Shown: positions 55,015-64,000 of the stretch, in pieces
Position numbering within the stretch: position 1 is the stretch's first letter
How the letters are laid out: each line of letters opens with the position of its first letter
Source of the DNA: Acidithiobacillus thiooxidans ATCC 19377
Lineage (GTDB): Bacteria; Pseudomonadota; Gammaproteobacteria; Acidithiobacillales; Acidithiobacillaceae
Length of the DNA stretch: 64,000 bases
Assembly (NCBI RefSeq): GCF_009662475.1
Contig: NZ_CP045571.1
Span: 2,106,501-2,170,500 of the forward strand
Direction: 5' to 3'
The notes under the pieces: model-generated
The model's input: only the letters and a program-made list of their open reading frames with translations
Told to the model about the DNA's origin: nothing
Database searches by the model: none
Translations under genes and position numbers: made by a program

Positions 55015-56112
55015 TTACAGGACCTCGCCCAGCATTTTCAGAAAACGTTGATTTTCCACCGGCAGGCCCACACTCACCCGCAGATGATCCGGCATGCCGT
55101 AGGGGCTGAGGGGGCGCACGATCACACCACGCTGTAACAACGCCACATACACGCTCTGCCCTCCTCCCGGTACGGCGAAGGCGGTAAAATTGCCTGCAGG
55201 GGGGAGAATTGTCAATCCAAATTTATCCAACCCCTCCGCCAGAACCTGTCTTTCCTGGCGATTGTTGACGCGCGTTGCCTCCAGATGCCGGGTATCAAGC
55301 AGGGCGGCATGCGCAGCTACCTGCGCCAGGCTGTTGATATTGAAAGGCTGACGGACGCGTTCAAGCACGGCAATCAGGTCCGGATGCCCCATTCCATAAC
55401 CACAGCGCAGGCCGGCCAAGCCATAAGCCTTGGAAAAAGTCCGGGTTACCAGCAAATTGCTGAAACGTCCCAGCCATTGGCGACCATCGGGATAATTGTC
55501 GTCGTCCATCAGTTCCAGATAGGCCTCGTCGAGAACTACCAGGGCATGCGCCGGAACACTATCAATAAAGGTTTCCAGGGCTGCGCCGGACAATTGCGTG
55601 CCGGTTGGATTATTGGGATTGGCGATAAATACCAGCCGCGTCCGCTCGCTGAGCAAGGCCGTCATGGCATCCAGATCATGTCCGTAATTGCGAGCAGGCG
55701 CGGTTCGTACCGTCGCACCACTGGCCTGTGCAGCAATGGCATAAGCGGCAAAAGCATATTGCGACACAATCACTTCCGTCCCTGGCCCGGCAAAGGCACG
55801 GACCGCCATTTCAATAACCTGATCCGAACCATTTCCAAAAATAAATTGCCGGGGATCCAGGTCATGCATTTGCGCAAGGCGCGCCCGCAGTTCCGGGGCG
55901 CCACCTTCTGGATAAAGAGCCAGATCGGGCAATGCGTCACGTATTGCCGCCAGCGCCAACGGACTGGGACCCAGGGGATTTTCATTGGAAGCCAGTTTGA
56001 TGGCGTCGCGAATGCCCAGTTCGCGTTCCAGTTCAGCCAGAGGTTTGCCGGGTTGATAGGGACGCAAATCCGCCACACCCGGAGCTGCGTACTCCAGAAA
56101 ATTCAGTGCCAT
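55015..56112 (-). CDS. hisC: Histidinol-phosphate / aromatic aminotransferase
   Basis: A 365-residue fold-type I PLP aminotransferase. Signatures: KLASNENPLGPSPLA near 40, NPNNPTGTQL near 164, and the PLP lysine in TRTFSKAYGLAGLRCGYG near 220. Lying between pheA and the DAHP synthase with tyrA beyond, it may act on phenylpyruvate or hydroxyphenylpyruvate as well as, or instead of, imidazole acetol phosphate. ATG 56112 overlaps the pheA stop as TAATG; the frame to 56208 is internal to pheA. Confidence 0.92.
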   Translation of the reverse strand: MALNFLEYAAPGVADLRPYQPGKPLAELERELGIRDAIKLASNENPLGPSPLALAAIRDALPDLALYPEGGAPELRARLAQMHDLDPRQFIFGNGSDQVIEMAVRAFAGPGTEVIVSQYAFAAYAIAAQASGATVRTAPARNYGHDLDAMTALLSERTRLVFIANPNNPTGTQLSGAALETFIDSVPAHALVVLDEAYLELMDDDNYPDGRQWLGRFSNLLVTRTFSKAYGLAGLRCGYGMGHPDLIAVLERVRQPFNINSLAQVAAHAALLDTRHLEATRVNNRQERQVLAEGLDKFGLTILPPAGNFTAFAVPGGGQSVYVALLQRGVIVRPLSPYGMPDHLRVSVGLPVENQRFLKMLGEVL

Positions 56113-57200
56113 TAAAAAACCGCCTTGGGATAACTTCCCAGACAACGATAAAAAGAAGACTGTGCCGCAAGGGCATCGAGAACCGGAGTTAAGTCGGAAT
56201 CCTGACAATGTCCCAACAAATCCAGATAAAAAACGTATTCCCAGACCGCCGAACGCGCGGGACGGGATTCTATGCGGGTCAGGCTGATATGCGCATCGGC
56301 CAGAGGCGACAGGAGCGCGTGGAGACTTCCCGGCCGATTAATGCCCGCCACCACCAGGCTGGTTTTATCCTGACCAGTGGGACGCGTAAAAATTTTTCCG
56401 ATGACCAGAAAACGGGTGGTGTTTTCCGGGTTGTCTTCAATGCCTGCCTGCAGGATATTCAGGGCATAAGTTTCGGCAGCTACAGTGGTTGAAATGGCAG
56501 CGCTTTGCGGATCCTGGACTGCCCGTTCTGCGGCTACCCCATTACTGGGAACATCCACCAGTTCCACCTGGGGCATATGCATAGCCAACCATTGTCGACA
56601 CTGGGCGCGGGTCTGGTAATGCACGTAAACCTTGCGGATTTGTTCCATGGGAATATTAGCCACCAGATTATGGACAATGCGTAACTGTACTTCCCCGCAA
56701 ATTTGCAGGGGATAATCCAGTAACAAATCCAGCGTCAGGTTGACGGAACCTTCCGTACTGTTTTCCACCGGAACCACGCCAAATTGTGCCTGCCCGCCAT
56801 CCACCATCCGGAAAATTTCAGGGATACTGGCCGTCGGTTGAAAAGATGCTGAACGGCCGAAATGTTTTTGTGCGGCCATCTGCGAGAATGTCCCTGTCGG
56901 CCCCAGATAAGCGACTTGCAGGGTTTCTTCCTGAGCCAGTCCTGCCGAAATAATCTCCCGATAAATGCTGGCCACCTGGGCATCTGTAAAAGGTCCGGGA
57001 TTTTCCTGCATGATCCGTCGCAGGATTTCCGCCTCACGATCAGGATGATAAAAACGGCTTTCGCCCTCGGCGCGCTTGAGTTCACCCACGGCGTGGGCCA
57101 GTTGGCCCCGCTCGCTCAGTAACGCCAGAATTTTGCCATCGACCTGATCAATGGCGGCACGCAATTCCACCAGGCTGCGCGGGGATGTTTTCAAAAGCAA
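56112..57200 (-). CDS. pheA: Chorismate mutase / prephenate dehydratase (P-protein)
   Basis: A bifunctional 362-residue enzyme leading to phenylpyruvate. The chorismate mutase domain lies at about 8-90 (LRAAIDQVDGKILALLSERG), the dehydratase at about 95-275 (VAYLGPTGTFSQMAAQKHFG, FGVVPVENSTEGSV, NTTRFLVIG) and the ACT domain at about 285-360 with IESRPARSAVWEYVFYLDL, the phenylalanine-binding ESRP segment. It should therefore be feedback-inhibited by phenylalanine. It lies five bases after serC. Confidence 0.97.
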   Translation of the reverse strand: MLLKTSPRSLVELRAAIDQVDGKILALLSERGQLAHAVGELKRAEGESRFYHPDREAEILRRIMQENPGPFTDAQVASIYREIISAGLAQEETLQVAYLGPTGTFSQMAAQKHFGRSASFQPTASIPEIFRMVDGGQAQFGVVPVENSTEGSVNLTLDLLLDYPLQICGEVQLRIVHNLVANIPMEQIRKVYVHYQTRAQCRQWLAMHMPQVELVDVPSNGVAAERAVQDPQSAAISTTVAAETYALNILQAGIEDNPENTTRFLVIGKIFTRPTGQDKTSLVVAGINRPGSLHALLSPLADAHISLTRIESRPARSAVWEYVFYLDLLGHCQDSDLTPVLDALAAQSSFYRCLGSYPKAVF

Positions 57201-57205
57201 CGCTC

Positions 57206-58294
57206 CTAGTTGTGCTTGCGGGCAAAGTCCCGCATGAAATCCACCAACGCCTGCACACCGGTCTCGGGCATGGCATTATAAATGGATGCGCGCATTCCAC
57301 CCAACAGACGATGACCTTTGAGCTGCAGCAGGTGCTGAAGCTCGGCTTCCTGCAGGAATACCTTGTCCAGATTGGCATTTTTCAGGGTAAAGGGCACATT
57401 CATCCAGGACCGGTTACGCGGTTCAATCGGATTGGTATAAAAACCCGCTGATCCGTCTATGGACTGATACAGCAATTCCGCCTTGCGCGCATTGCGTTCG
57501 GCCATAGCCTGCAGACCACCGGTCTTTTTTAACCATTTGAACACCAGACCGGCCATATAAATGGCAAATGTGGGCGGGGTATTGTGCATGGAACCTTCTT
57601 TGGCCTGCACGGCATAATCCAGCATGGTGGGCGTATTGGCCGGGGCCTGTCCCAGCAAGTCTTCACGCACAATGACCAGGGTCAAGCCAGCCGGACCAAT
57701 ATTTTTCTGGGCACCCGCATAAATCAGCCCGAACCGGCTGACATCCACGGGGCGCGATAAAATATGGGAAGAAGCATCGCTGACCAGCGGAATGTCTCCC
57801 AACTCTGGAACAAAGTCGAATTCCACGCCACCAATGGTTTCATTGCCGGCAATATGCACATAAGCAGTGTCTTTGCTGACCTGCCATTCGGACTGGGGCG
57901 GTACCAGACGGGCCTGACGATCGGCATTACTCGCAGAAACCTCCACCTCAGCAAAACGCCGCGCCTCATTCAAGGCTTTTTCTGACCAGATGCCGGTCTG
58001 CACATAGCTGGCCTTGTGATGCCCACGTAACAAATTGATCGGAACCATGGCAAACTGGAGGGTGGCACCACCTTGCAGAAACAGGACCTTGTAATTTTCC
58101 GGGATGTTCATGAGATCACGGAGATCCTGCTCGGCTTCCGCAATAATCTGCATGTAGTCCGCACCACGATGGCTCATTTCCATGACGGAAATACCACGAC
58201 CATGCCAATCCAGCAGTTCCGCCTGCACTTGCTCCAGCACCGCAGGCGGCAACATGGCAGGACCCGCACCAAAATTATATACCGGCTGATTCAT
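57206..58294 (-). CDS. serC: Phosphoserine aminotransferase
   Basis: A 362-residue PLP enzyme converting 3-phosphohydroxypyruvate to phosphoserine and also used in pyridoxal phosphate synthesis. YNFGAGPAMLPPAVLEQVQ opens the protein; the PLP lysine is in GLIYAGAQKNIGPAGL near 196; EGSMHNTPPTFAIYMAGLV near 232 is a family signature. It lies three bases after gyrA and is cotranscribed with it, the order found in pseudomonads. Confidence 0.97.
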   Translation of the reverse strand: MNQPVYNFGAGPAMLPPAVLEQVQAELLDWHGRGISVMEMSHRGADYMQIIAEAEQDLRDLMNIPENYKVLFLQGGATLQFAMVPINLLRGHHKASYVQTGIWSEKALNEARRFAEVEVSASNADRQARLVPPQSEWQVSKDTAYVHIAGNETIGGVEFDFVPELGDIPLVSDASSHILSRPVDVSRFGLIYAGAQKNIGPAGLTLVIVREDLLGQAPANTPTMLDYAVQAKEGSMHNTPPTFAIYMAGLVFKWLKKTGGLQAMAERNARKAELLYQSIDGSAGFYTNPIEPRNRSWMNVPFTLKNANLDKVFLQEAELQHLLQLKGHRLLGGMRASIYNAMPETGVQALVDFMRDFARKHN

Positions 58295-58297
58295 GAT

Positions 58298-60838
58298 TTA
58301 TTCCTGGGGCAGTTCGGACTGCTCCCCCTCCTCTTCATCTGTCTCTGCAATAAGCGCCAAACCGGCAAGTTGTTCGCCTTCGCCCAAGTTAATCAAACGC
58401 ACCCCCTGGGCATTACGACCCGTGCGCCGGATGCTGTCCACCGCAATTCGAATCAGGGTGCCGTGGTCGGAGACCAACATCAACTCGTCCCGTTCTGCCA
58501 CGGCCAGTGCACCAACCACATTCCCGTTGCGTTCATTGGTCTGAATGGCGATGACCCCTTTACCGCCGCGATTGGTCCGTCGATATTCCTCGACCGTGGT
58601 GAGCTTGCCATAACCATTGGCTGTTGCTGTCAGTACGATCTGATTCGCATCGACCAGTTCCGCAGAAATCACCCGATCGTTTTCTGCCAGATTAATGCCA
58701 CGTACACCCCGGGTATTACGCCCCATGGCCCGGACCTTTTCTTCCGGGAAACGGACCGCCATGCCGTGACGGGTAAAGAGCATGACTTCGCGTTGCCCAT
58801 CGGAGAGGCAGACGCTCACCAGACGATCTCCATCATCGAGATTGATGGCGTTAATACCCTGACTGCGCGGTCGGGAATAATCCATGACCGGGGTTTTTTT
58901 GACGACCCCATGGGCAGTCACCATGCACACAAATTGTCCTTCCGTAAAATCGCGCACCGCCAACACCGCAGTAATATGTTCGGTGGGAGCCAGCGACAGC
59001 AGATTTACAATCGGCTTGCCCTTGGCACCGCGACCCGCCTGGGGTAACTGATAAATTTTTTGCCAGAACACCTTGCCGAGGTTACTGAAAAACAGGCAGT
59101 AGGCATGGGTAGAAGCGCAGAACATCCGCTCCACGAAGTCTTCTTCCTTGGTGGTCGTCGCCATTTTTCCCTTACCACCGCGACGCTGGGCATTAAATAC
59201 GGTGACCGGTTGGGCTTTGATGTAACCGGCATGGGTGAAGGTCACCACCATTTCTTCTTCGGCAATGAGATCTTCATTGGAAATATCGCCGGTATCGGCC
59301 ACAATTTCACTCCGTCGGACATCACCGTACTGATCAAGAATGGCGACCAGCTCTTCGCGAATGACTTCCATCAAGCGCACATGGGACCCGAGAATCTCCA
59401 GTAATTCCTTAATGCGATCCAGCAAACCCAGGTACTCATCACGGATTTTATCCTGCTCCAGACCGGTCAGCCGATGCAGACGCAAGTCGAGAATGGCCTG
59501 TGCCTGGGTTTCGGAAAGGTGATAACCATCAGCCTGCATCCCGTCAGAGGGTTCGCCACGCTCGGTAAGCAGGGAAGCCACCATCCCCGGCTCCCAAACC
59601 CGCTCCAGCATTTTGGCCTTGGCCTCGGCTGGATTGGCCGCTGCGCGAATCAGACTGATGAGCGGATCGAGGTTGACCAGAGCCACCGCCAGACCTTCCA
59701 GAATATGGGCACGATCACGGGCTTTTTTCAGTTCAAAAATGGTGCGGCGGGTTACTACTTCCCGACGATGCTGAATGAAGGCATCAAGCAGTTCACGTAA
59801 ACCCAAAGTCCGGGGCGCGCCGTCGAGCAAAGCCACCATGTTGATATTAAAAACGCTTTGCATGGCCGTATGCTGGAACAGATTATTGAGCACCACATCG
59901 GCATTGGCATCGCGCTTTAGCTCAATGGCAATGCGCATACCTGACTTATCCGACTCATCGCGCAGGTCACTGATGCCTTCCAGACGCTTTTCCTTGACCA
60001 TTTCGGCAATGCGTTCAATCAGGCGGGCCTTGTTCACCTGATAGGGCAATTCCGTAACAATAATGCTCTGCCGATTGGTTTTTTTGTCCGTTTCAAATTC
60101 GCTACGCGCACGCATGACTACGCGGCCACGACCACTGCGGTATGCTTCAATACTGCCAGCCCGGCCAAGAATGTAGCCGGCAGTCGGGAAATCGGGTGCA
60201 GGCACCAGATCGAACAAAGCTTCATCAGAGGTCTGCGGATCATCCACCAAGGCCAGACAGGCATTGATGATTTCCGTCAGGTTGTGGGGGGGGATGTTGG
60301 TGGCCATACCCACCGCAATCCCGGCCGAACCGTTGATGAGCAGGTTTGGGATCCGTGCTGGCATGACCAGCGGTTCCCATTCTTTCTCGTCGTAATTGGG
60401 GCCAAAATCCACCGTTTCTTTTTCCAGATCGGCGAGCATTTCATGGGCAATGCGCGACATGCGCACTTCGGTATAACGCATGGCCGCCGGACTATCACCA
60501 TCTACCGAACCAAAGTTACCCTGCCCGTCAATAAGGGGATAGCGCATGGAAAAGTCCTGAGCCATGCGCACCATGGTGTCATATACGGCAGTATCTCCGT
60601 GCGGATGATATTTACCAATGACATCACCCACCACGCGGGCAGATTTTTTGTAGGGCTTGTTCCAGTCGTTATTCATCTCGTGCATGGCAAAAAGCACCCG
60701 ACGATGTACTGGTTTCAGGCCATCGCGGGCATCAGGAAGCGCCCGCCCGACAATTACACTCATGGCGTAATCGAGGTAGGACTGGCGCATTTCCTTTTCG
60801 AGACTGACGGGAATGGTTTCTTTGGCGAACTCTATCAT
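58298..60838 (-). CDS. gyrA: DNA gyrase subunit A
   Basis: The breakage-rejoining subunit of gyrase, 846 residues. The catalytic Tyr is in [10 protein letters not shown] near 122; the quinolone-resistance-determining region reads [20 protein letters not shown], with Thr at the E. coli Ser83 position, as in wild-type pseudomonads, and Asp at 87. The GyrA box lies in [11 protein letters not shown] near 560, and the beta-pinwheel C-terminal domain follows with repeats such as [11 protein letters not shown] and [10 protein letters not shown]. The acidic tail is short. It starts the long gyrA-to-pyrE minus-strand run. Confidence 0.98.
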   Translation of the reverse strand: MIEFAKETIPVSLEKEMRQSYLDYAMSVIVGRALPDARDGLKPVHRRVLFAMHEMNNDWNKPYKKSARVVGDVIGKYHPHGDTAVYDTMVRMAQDFSMRYPLIDGQGNFGSVDGDSPAAMRYTEVRMSRIAHEMLADLEKETVDFGPNYDEKEWEPLVMPARIPNLLINGSAGIAVGMATNIPPHNLTEIINACLALVDDPQTSDEALFDLVPAPDFPTAGYILGRAGSIEAYRSGRGRVVMRARSEFETDKKTNRQSIIVTELPYQVNKARLIERIAEMVKEKRLEGISDLRDESDKSGMRIAIELKRDANADVVLNNLFQHTAMQSVFNINMVALLDGAPRTLGLRELLDAFIQHRREVVTRRTIFELKKARDRAHILEGLAVALVNLDPLISLIRAAANPAEAKAKMLERVWEPGMVASLLTERGEPSDGMQADGYHLSETQAQAILDLRLHRLTGLEQDKIRDEYLGLLDRIKELLEILGSHVRLMEVIREELVAILDQYGDVRRSEIVADTGDISNEDLIAEEEMVVTFTHAGYIKAQPVTVFNAQRRGGKGKMATTTKEEDFVERMFCASTHAYCLFFSNLGKVFWQKIYQLPQAGRGAKGKPIVNLLSLAPTEHITAVLAVRDFTEGQFVCMVTAHGVVKKTPVMDYSRPRSQGINAINLDDGDRLVSVCLSDGQREVMLFTRHGMAVRFPEEKVRAMGRNTRGVRGINLAENDRVISAELVDANQIVLTATANGYGKLTTVEEYRRTNRGGKGVIAIQTNERNGNVVGALAVAERDELMLVSDHGTLIRIAVDSIRRTGRNAQGVRLINLGEGEQLAGLALIAETDEEEGEQSELPQE

Positions 60839-60906
60839 CTGGAGACCGGATATCCTTGATTATTTTAACGCGGCATTATGCCACAACAGGATGCTGTCTG
60901 CATGTT

Positions 60907-61944
60907 TCAGCCACGCAGATTGGCAAGACTGTGCAGGTAGTCCGGCCGGGCCACCCCTTTTTCGGTAATAATCGCCGTGATGAGAGCAGCGGGGGTGACA
61001 TCAAAAGCCGGATTCCGCACTTTAACACCCGCTGGAGCCACATCATGACCCGCACACTGCCGGACTTCGCTGTCCGGACGCTCTTCAATAATGATTCCTT
61101 CTCCGGCGGGCATGGCGAAATCTACCGTACTTAAGGGCGCTGCCACATAAAAGGGAATCTGATGATATTGCGCCAATACTGCGAGACTATAGGTTCCGAT
61201 TTTATTGGCTGCATCGCCATTGGCGGCAATCCGGTCAGCGCCCACGATCACTGCCTGAATAAGCCCCTGCTGCATGAGATAAGCCGCTGCACTATCCGCA
61301 TTCAGGTGAAAGGGAATGCCGTCCTTCTGTAGTTCCCAGGCGGTCAGACGCGCACCCTGCAACCAGGGTCGGGTTTCGTCGGCATACACCTGCAGTTGTT
61401 TTCCGGCAGAAATGCCCGCCCGGATGACGCCCAGCGCCGTACCGTAGCCCCCCGTGGCCAGACTCCCAGTGTTGCAGTGCGTGAGGATGCCGCCCTGCTC
61501 GGGCAACAAGGCGGCGCCATGACGGCCCATCTGTTGGTTGTCGGCGATGTCCTGTTCCAGCAAGTCATGGGCGGCCTGCAGCAATAATGCCGCAGCCCGG
61601 TCAACAGCCCTTTCACCTTGCGCCAGCTTTAATTGACGATCTGTTGCCCAGGCTAAATTGACGGCGGTGGGCCGCGCCGCCTTGATTTCCGCTGCTGCTC
61701 CTGCCAAACGCTGCTGCCAGTCAGAAAATTGCCGCATTTCCTGCACAGCCAATGCCATGGCATAAGCCGCCGTCACGCCAATAGCCGGTGCCCCGCGTAC
61801 TACCATTTGCGTAATGGCCACAGCCACCTCGCGATAGTCACCCAGCTGCAACCAGATTTCCTGTTGTGGTAACAAGCGCTGATCGAGCAGGCAAAGCTGC
61901 TGGTCTTCCCAACGAATGGCACGAATATTATCGACTATAGGCAC
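60907..61944 (-). CDS. mtnA: Methylthioribose-1-phosphate isomerase
   Basis: Methionine salvage enzyme of 345 residues, of the eIF2B-alpha-like family. The substrate region is RGAPAIGVTAAYAMAL near 51, the catalytic Cys is in LTHCNTGSLATGGYGTALG near 159, and the Asp is in VGADRIAANGDAANKIGTY near 237. GTG 61944 is set by AGGAGA six bases upstream; the longer frame is not needed. In Pseudomonas mtnA lies between gyrA and the mtaD homologue, so it is notable that here mtaD is over 30 kb away. Confidence 0.95.
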   Translation of the reverse strand: MPIVDNIRAIRWEDQQLCLLDQRLLPQQEIWLQLGDYREVAVAITQMVVRGAPAIGVTAAYAMALAVQEMRQFSDWQQRLAGAAAEIKAARPTAVNLAWATDRQLKLAQGERAVDRAAALLLQAAHDLLEQDIADNQQMGRHGAALLPEQGGILTHCNTGSLATGGYGTALGVIRAGISAGKQLQVYADETRPWLQGARLTAWELQKDGIPFHLNADSAAAYLMQQGLIQAVIVGADRIAANGDAANKIGTYSLAVLAQYHQIPFYVAAPLSTVDFAMPAGEGIIIEERPDSEVRQCAGHDVAPAGVKVRNPAFDVTPAALITAIITEKGVARPDYLHSLANLRG

Positions 61945-62094
61945 AGAGAATCTCCTGAGTGGCGGGCTTTGGACGGCGCCGGATAAAATACACGGCGCTC
62001 TCAATATACGGATCAACGAAATATCTGTAAAATGCAGGACCTTACCCGCCCCCGAAATGCCGGGGCAACTTTCCTTTTCCTATAGGTTTTGATC

Positions 62095-63309
62095 ATGTCT
62101 GCCACCCACCATTACCCTGTTCTGCGCCTGCGCCCCAAGGAAGACCGCCGTTTGCGTGCCGGTCACCTCTGGATTTACAGCAACGAAATCGACGTCACCA
62201 AAACGCCTCTGCATGGAATGATCCCCGGCAGTGTCTGCAGAATAGAAGATGCCCAGGGTAAAGCCATCGGCCTGGCGCATATCAATCCGCACACCCTCCT
62301 TTGCGGGCGCCTCCTCAGCCGTGATCCCCATCTACTGATTGATGAAGCATTTTATCAGGAACGCTTGCACCAGGCGTTGCGCATGCGTGAAAAATTTTTT
62401 TCCGCGCCTTTTTACCGATTGGTGCATGGCGAGGGAGATGGCCTGCCCGGCCTGATTATTGATCGCTATGAAGATACCTTGGTCATGCAGCCTGGCAGCT
62501 TGGGTATGGATCGGGACATCGCCCTGGTTGCCAACGCCCTGCAAGCACTTTTACACCCCACGGGCATACTATTAAAAGCGGGCGGCGCGGCGCGGCGTCT
62601 GGAAGGTTTGGAAGATCGGGTAGAGGTTCTATTCGGACAGGTTCCGGAGCGTCTGCAGATTTGGGAGAATGATTGCTTATTTGAGATGGACCCGCGCGGC
62701 GGTCAAAAAACCGGATGGTTTTACGACCATCGCGCCAATCGTCGTCGCCTGCTGAGTTATGCCCCCGGTAGACGTGTTCTGGATTGCTTTGCCTATCTCG
62801 GCGCTTTCAGCATCCCCTTGGCCAAGGCCGGGGCGCTTGAAGTCACCGCAGTAGACAGCTCGGCGCCCGCTCTGGCCCTGCTGGAAGAAAATGCCCGGCG
62901 CAATGCGGTAGCCCCTATTCGCATCATGCACGATGACGCCATGGAAGCTTTGGCCCGACTTCGGGATCGTGGTGAGCAGTTTGATTTGATCGTCCTCGAC
63001 CCCCCGGCATTGATCAAATCCAAAAAGGATTTCAAGGAAGGCAGCATTGCCTACCGACGCTTCAATGATCTGGCCATGCGCCTGCTCGCGCCGGGCGGAA
63101 TTCTGTTCACGGCCTCCTGCTCCCATCATCTCAACCGCGAGACGCTGCTCGGCCAGATTGCCTTTGGGGCGCAAAGAGGCGATTACGCCATTATCGGCGA
63201 AGGCACCCAGGACATGGATCATCCCATCCATCCCGCTGTGCCCGAAAGCAGCTATTTGAAAGGTTTTTACATACATCGACGGGAATTGATTGCAGACGAA
63301 CCGGAGTAA
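62095..63309 (+). CDS. rlmI: Ribosomal RNA large subunit methyltransferase RlmI-like
   Basis: A 404-residue class I SAM methyltransferase expected to make m5C in 23S rRNA. The N-terminal PUA domain is at about 5-80 (LRLRPKEDRRLRAGHLWIYS); the SAM motif is RVLDCFAYLGAFSIPLAKAG near 227; motif IV is LIVLDPPALIKSK near 299; the probable catalytic Cys is in FTASCSHHLNRETL near 340. ATG 62095 is preferred to a TTG two codons earlier. It is divergent from mtnA across a 150-base gap. Confidence 0.9.
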   Translation: MSATHHYPVLRLRPKEDRRLRAGHLWIYSNEIDVTKTPLHGMIPGSVCRIEDAQGKAIGLAHINPHTLLCGRLLSRDPHLLIDEAFYQERLHQALRMREKFFSAPFYRLVHGEGDGLPGLIIDRYEDTLVMQPGSLGMDRDIALVANALQALLHPTGILLKAGGAARRLEGLEDRVEVLFGQVPERLQIWENDCLFEMDPRGGQKTGWFYDHRANRRRLLSYAPGRRVLDCFAYLGAFSIPLAKAGALEVTAVDSSAPALALLEENARRNAVAPIRIMHDDAMEALARLRDRGEQFDLIVLDPPALIKSKKDFKEGSIAYRRFNDLAMRLLAPGGILFTASCSHHLNRETLLGQIAFGAQRGDYAIIGEGTQDMDHPIHPAVPESSYLKGFYIHRRELIADEPE

Positions 63310-63341
63310 TTTTCACGATGGGGCGGGTACGGGGTGGATTC

Positions 63342-63370
63342 TTGTCGCGCTGCCCCATGACAGGTACAAT
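63342..63370 (+). promoter_or_regulatory. Promoter of tRNA-Thr
   Basis: TTGTCG (63342-63347) and TACAAT (63365-63370) are 17 bases apart, with the tRNA beginning 10 bases after the -10. A 7-bp inverted repeat, ATGGGGC/GCCCCAT (63318-63359), overlaps it but has no T-run. Confidence 0.75.
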
Positions 63371-63379
63371 CGCGCCCAC

Positions 63380-63455
<76 letters not shown>

Positions 63456-63492
63456 AATAAAACAAGATGTTGCAGAAAGTTCAGTTCTGATA

Positions 63493-63549
63493 TGGTGCAG
63501 TTGGTGGTGCAGTTGGTGGTGCAGCAAGTGGTGCAGCAAGTGGTGCAGT
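63493..63549 (+). repeat. 12-bp tandem repeat, about 4.8 units
   Basis: Units TGGTGCAGTTGG, TGGTGCAGTTGG, TGGTGCAGCAAG and TGGTGCAGCAAG, then TGGTGCAGT, lie 37 bases after tRNA-Thr. Two unit types occur as neighbouring pairs. It is open in all six frames only as low-complexity peptide, so coding is unlikely. Confidence 0.9.
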
Positions 63550-63599
63550 ACCGTCGAATCAGCGAGGACTTCTTGACGGTTCGACGCCTCCACATGCTT

Positions 63600-63959
63600 T
63601 TAAGGGCTGCTTTCCCCATCCCCTCCTGCAACATTCGCGCCCTTTCCATCTTGATAGAGTCTATGGTTTATCCATTGCCTTTCTGGATCCGGTGCAGGAT
63701 CTCCATGCGACACGCTTCCAGAGAAAAGACTACCCACCATCTTCAGAAACTGGATTGCCAGGTACCACAAACCCACCACGGCCAAAAAAAGGATCAGGTG
63801 ATCCTTGTTGACATGGAGATAACCGGAAAGGTAATGCATCACCCAGGCAGCCTTGCTGAACAGGTAATTTATCAGGGTTTGCATGACCAGTAACAAGGCC
63901 ACCATGACCTGATGTATCGCGGTCATGACCTGCCCAAAAGAACTTTTTTCATGGATCAT
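63600..63959 (-). CDS. Small membrane protein of unknown function
   Basis: I do not recognise this protein. From ATG 63959 it has 119 residues with two predicted membrane segments, about 17-36 (AIHQVMVALLLVMQTLINYL in part) and about 55-80 (LILFLAVVGLWYLAIQFLKMVG), and a polar Asp/Gly-rich tail. ATG 63959 follows the stop of an upstream frame by one base (TAAGATG), which suggests coupling; the longer frame to 63998 would overlap that gene. It is opposite in direction to tRNA-Thr. It could belong to an acquired element beside the tRNA. Confidence 0.5.
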   Translation of the reverse strand: MIHEKSSFGQVMTAIHQVMVALLLVMQTLINYLFSKAAWVMHYLSGYLHVNKDHLILFLAVVGLWYLAIQFLKMVGSLFSGSVSHGDPAPDPERQWINHRLYQDGKGANVAGGDGESSP

Positions 63960-63960
63960 C

Positions 63961-64000
63961 TTACAGCGCCTCGATAGCCGCATGGATGGTGTTGACATCC
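63961..64000 (-). CDS. C-terminal end of an unidentified gene
   Basis: Thirteen codons entering from the right edge of the window read DVNTIHAAIEAL and stop (TAA at 63961-63963). The next gene begins one base later, an operon-like spacing. Too little is present to identify a family, and the call depends on that spacing. Confidence 0.35.
   Translation of the reverse strand, partial: DVNTIHAAIEAL

Noticed and set aside
63493-63549. CRISPR-like repeat array
   Set aside because: The repeats are 12 bp and contiguous, with no spacers and no cas genes.
63492-63893. Plus-strand frame beginning with Val/Gln repeats after tRNA-Thr
   Set aside because: The start is created by the 12-bp tandem repeat, no family features follow and it overlaps a better minus-strand candidate.

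Overview
This 64 kb window looks like chromosomal DNA of an acidophilic, Acidithiobacillus-like proteobacterium. That assignment is inference from moderate-to-high GC, gene order and protein style; no species marker is present. Housekeeping order is classical for gamma-like proteobacteria: tig-clpP-clpX-lon-hupB-tRNAs-ppiD, and mtnA-gyrA-serC-pheA-hisC-aroF-tyrA-aroA-cmk-rpsA-ihfB-lapB-pyrF-pyrE, all on the minus strand from about 62 to 38 kb. The opposite strand carries mtaD-ubiG-HAD phosphatase and dapC-dapD-dapE-rlpA.

Region 1 (1-26047) is an ABC-dependent capsule locus of the Burkholderia wcb/E. coli kps type. It encodes an outer-membrane export lipoprotein (Wza/KpsD), a glycosyltransferase, a 2441-residue reducing type I PKS, an alpha-oxoamine synthase, a one-module KpsC, KpsS, a membrane-anchored SDR, an LTA-synthase-like alkaline-phosphatase-fold enzyme, ManC, KpsE, KpsM, a DUF4214-like protein and a second glycosyltransferase. 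The PKS, oxoamine synthase and SDR together suggest a dedicated sphingoid-like lipid on which KpsS/KpsC could build the capsule anchor. No KpsT ATPase is present. Three PIN-domain toxin-antitoxin pairs sit inside the locus; the first two lie between two copies of an 87-bp piece of the preceding gene.

Two 1169-bp IS630-family elements, apparently identical and in inverted orientation, bracket the locus (112-1280 and 24879-26047). The glycosyltransferase broken by the right copy continues exactly in frame, after removal of the IS and one TA, in the reverse complement of bases 1-112 outside the left copy. The 23.6-kb segment between the IS copies is therefore inverted relative to the uninterrupted ancestor, either by IS x IS recombination or by an assembly error at the two repeats.

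Region 2 (26.1-38.1 kb) holds a tRNA-Val, an NlpC/P60 lipoprotein, an MltB-like lipoprotein, mtaD-ubiG-HAD phosphatase, an EamA transporter, dapC-dapD-dapE, rlpA, a sulfotransferase and an L,D-transpeptidase. Much of it concerns peptidoglycan precursors and remodelling. Region 3 (38.1-47.0 kb) is the protein quality-control block plus pyrE. Region 4 (47.0-62.0 kb) is the aromatic amino-acid/translation/gyrA supercluster. Region 5 (62.1-64 kb) has rlmI, a tRNA-Thr with a clear promoter, a 12-bp tandem repeat just beyond the tRNA, and an unrecognised small membrane protein that may mark the edge of an accessory region.
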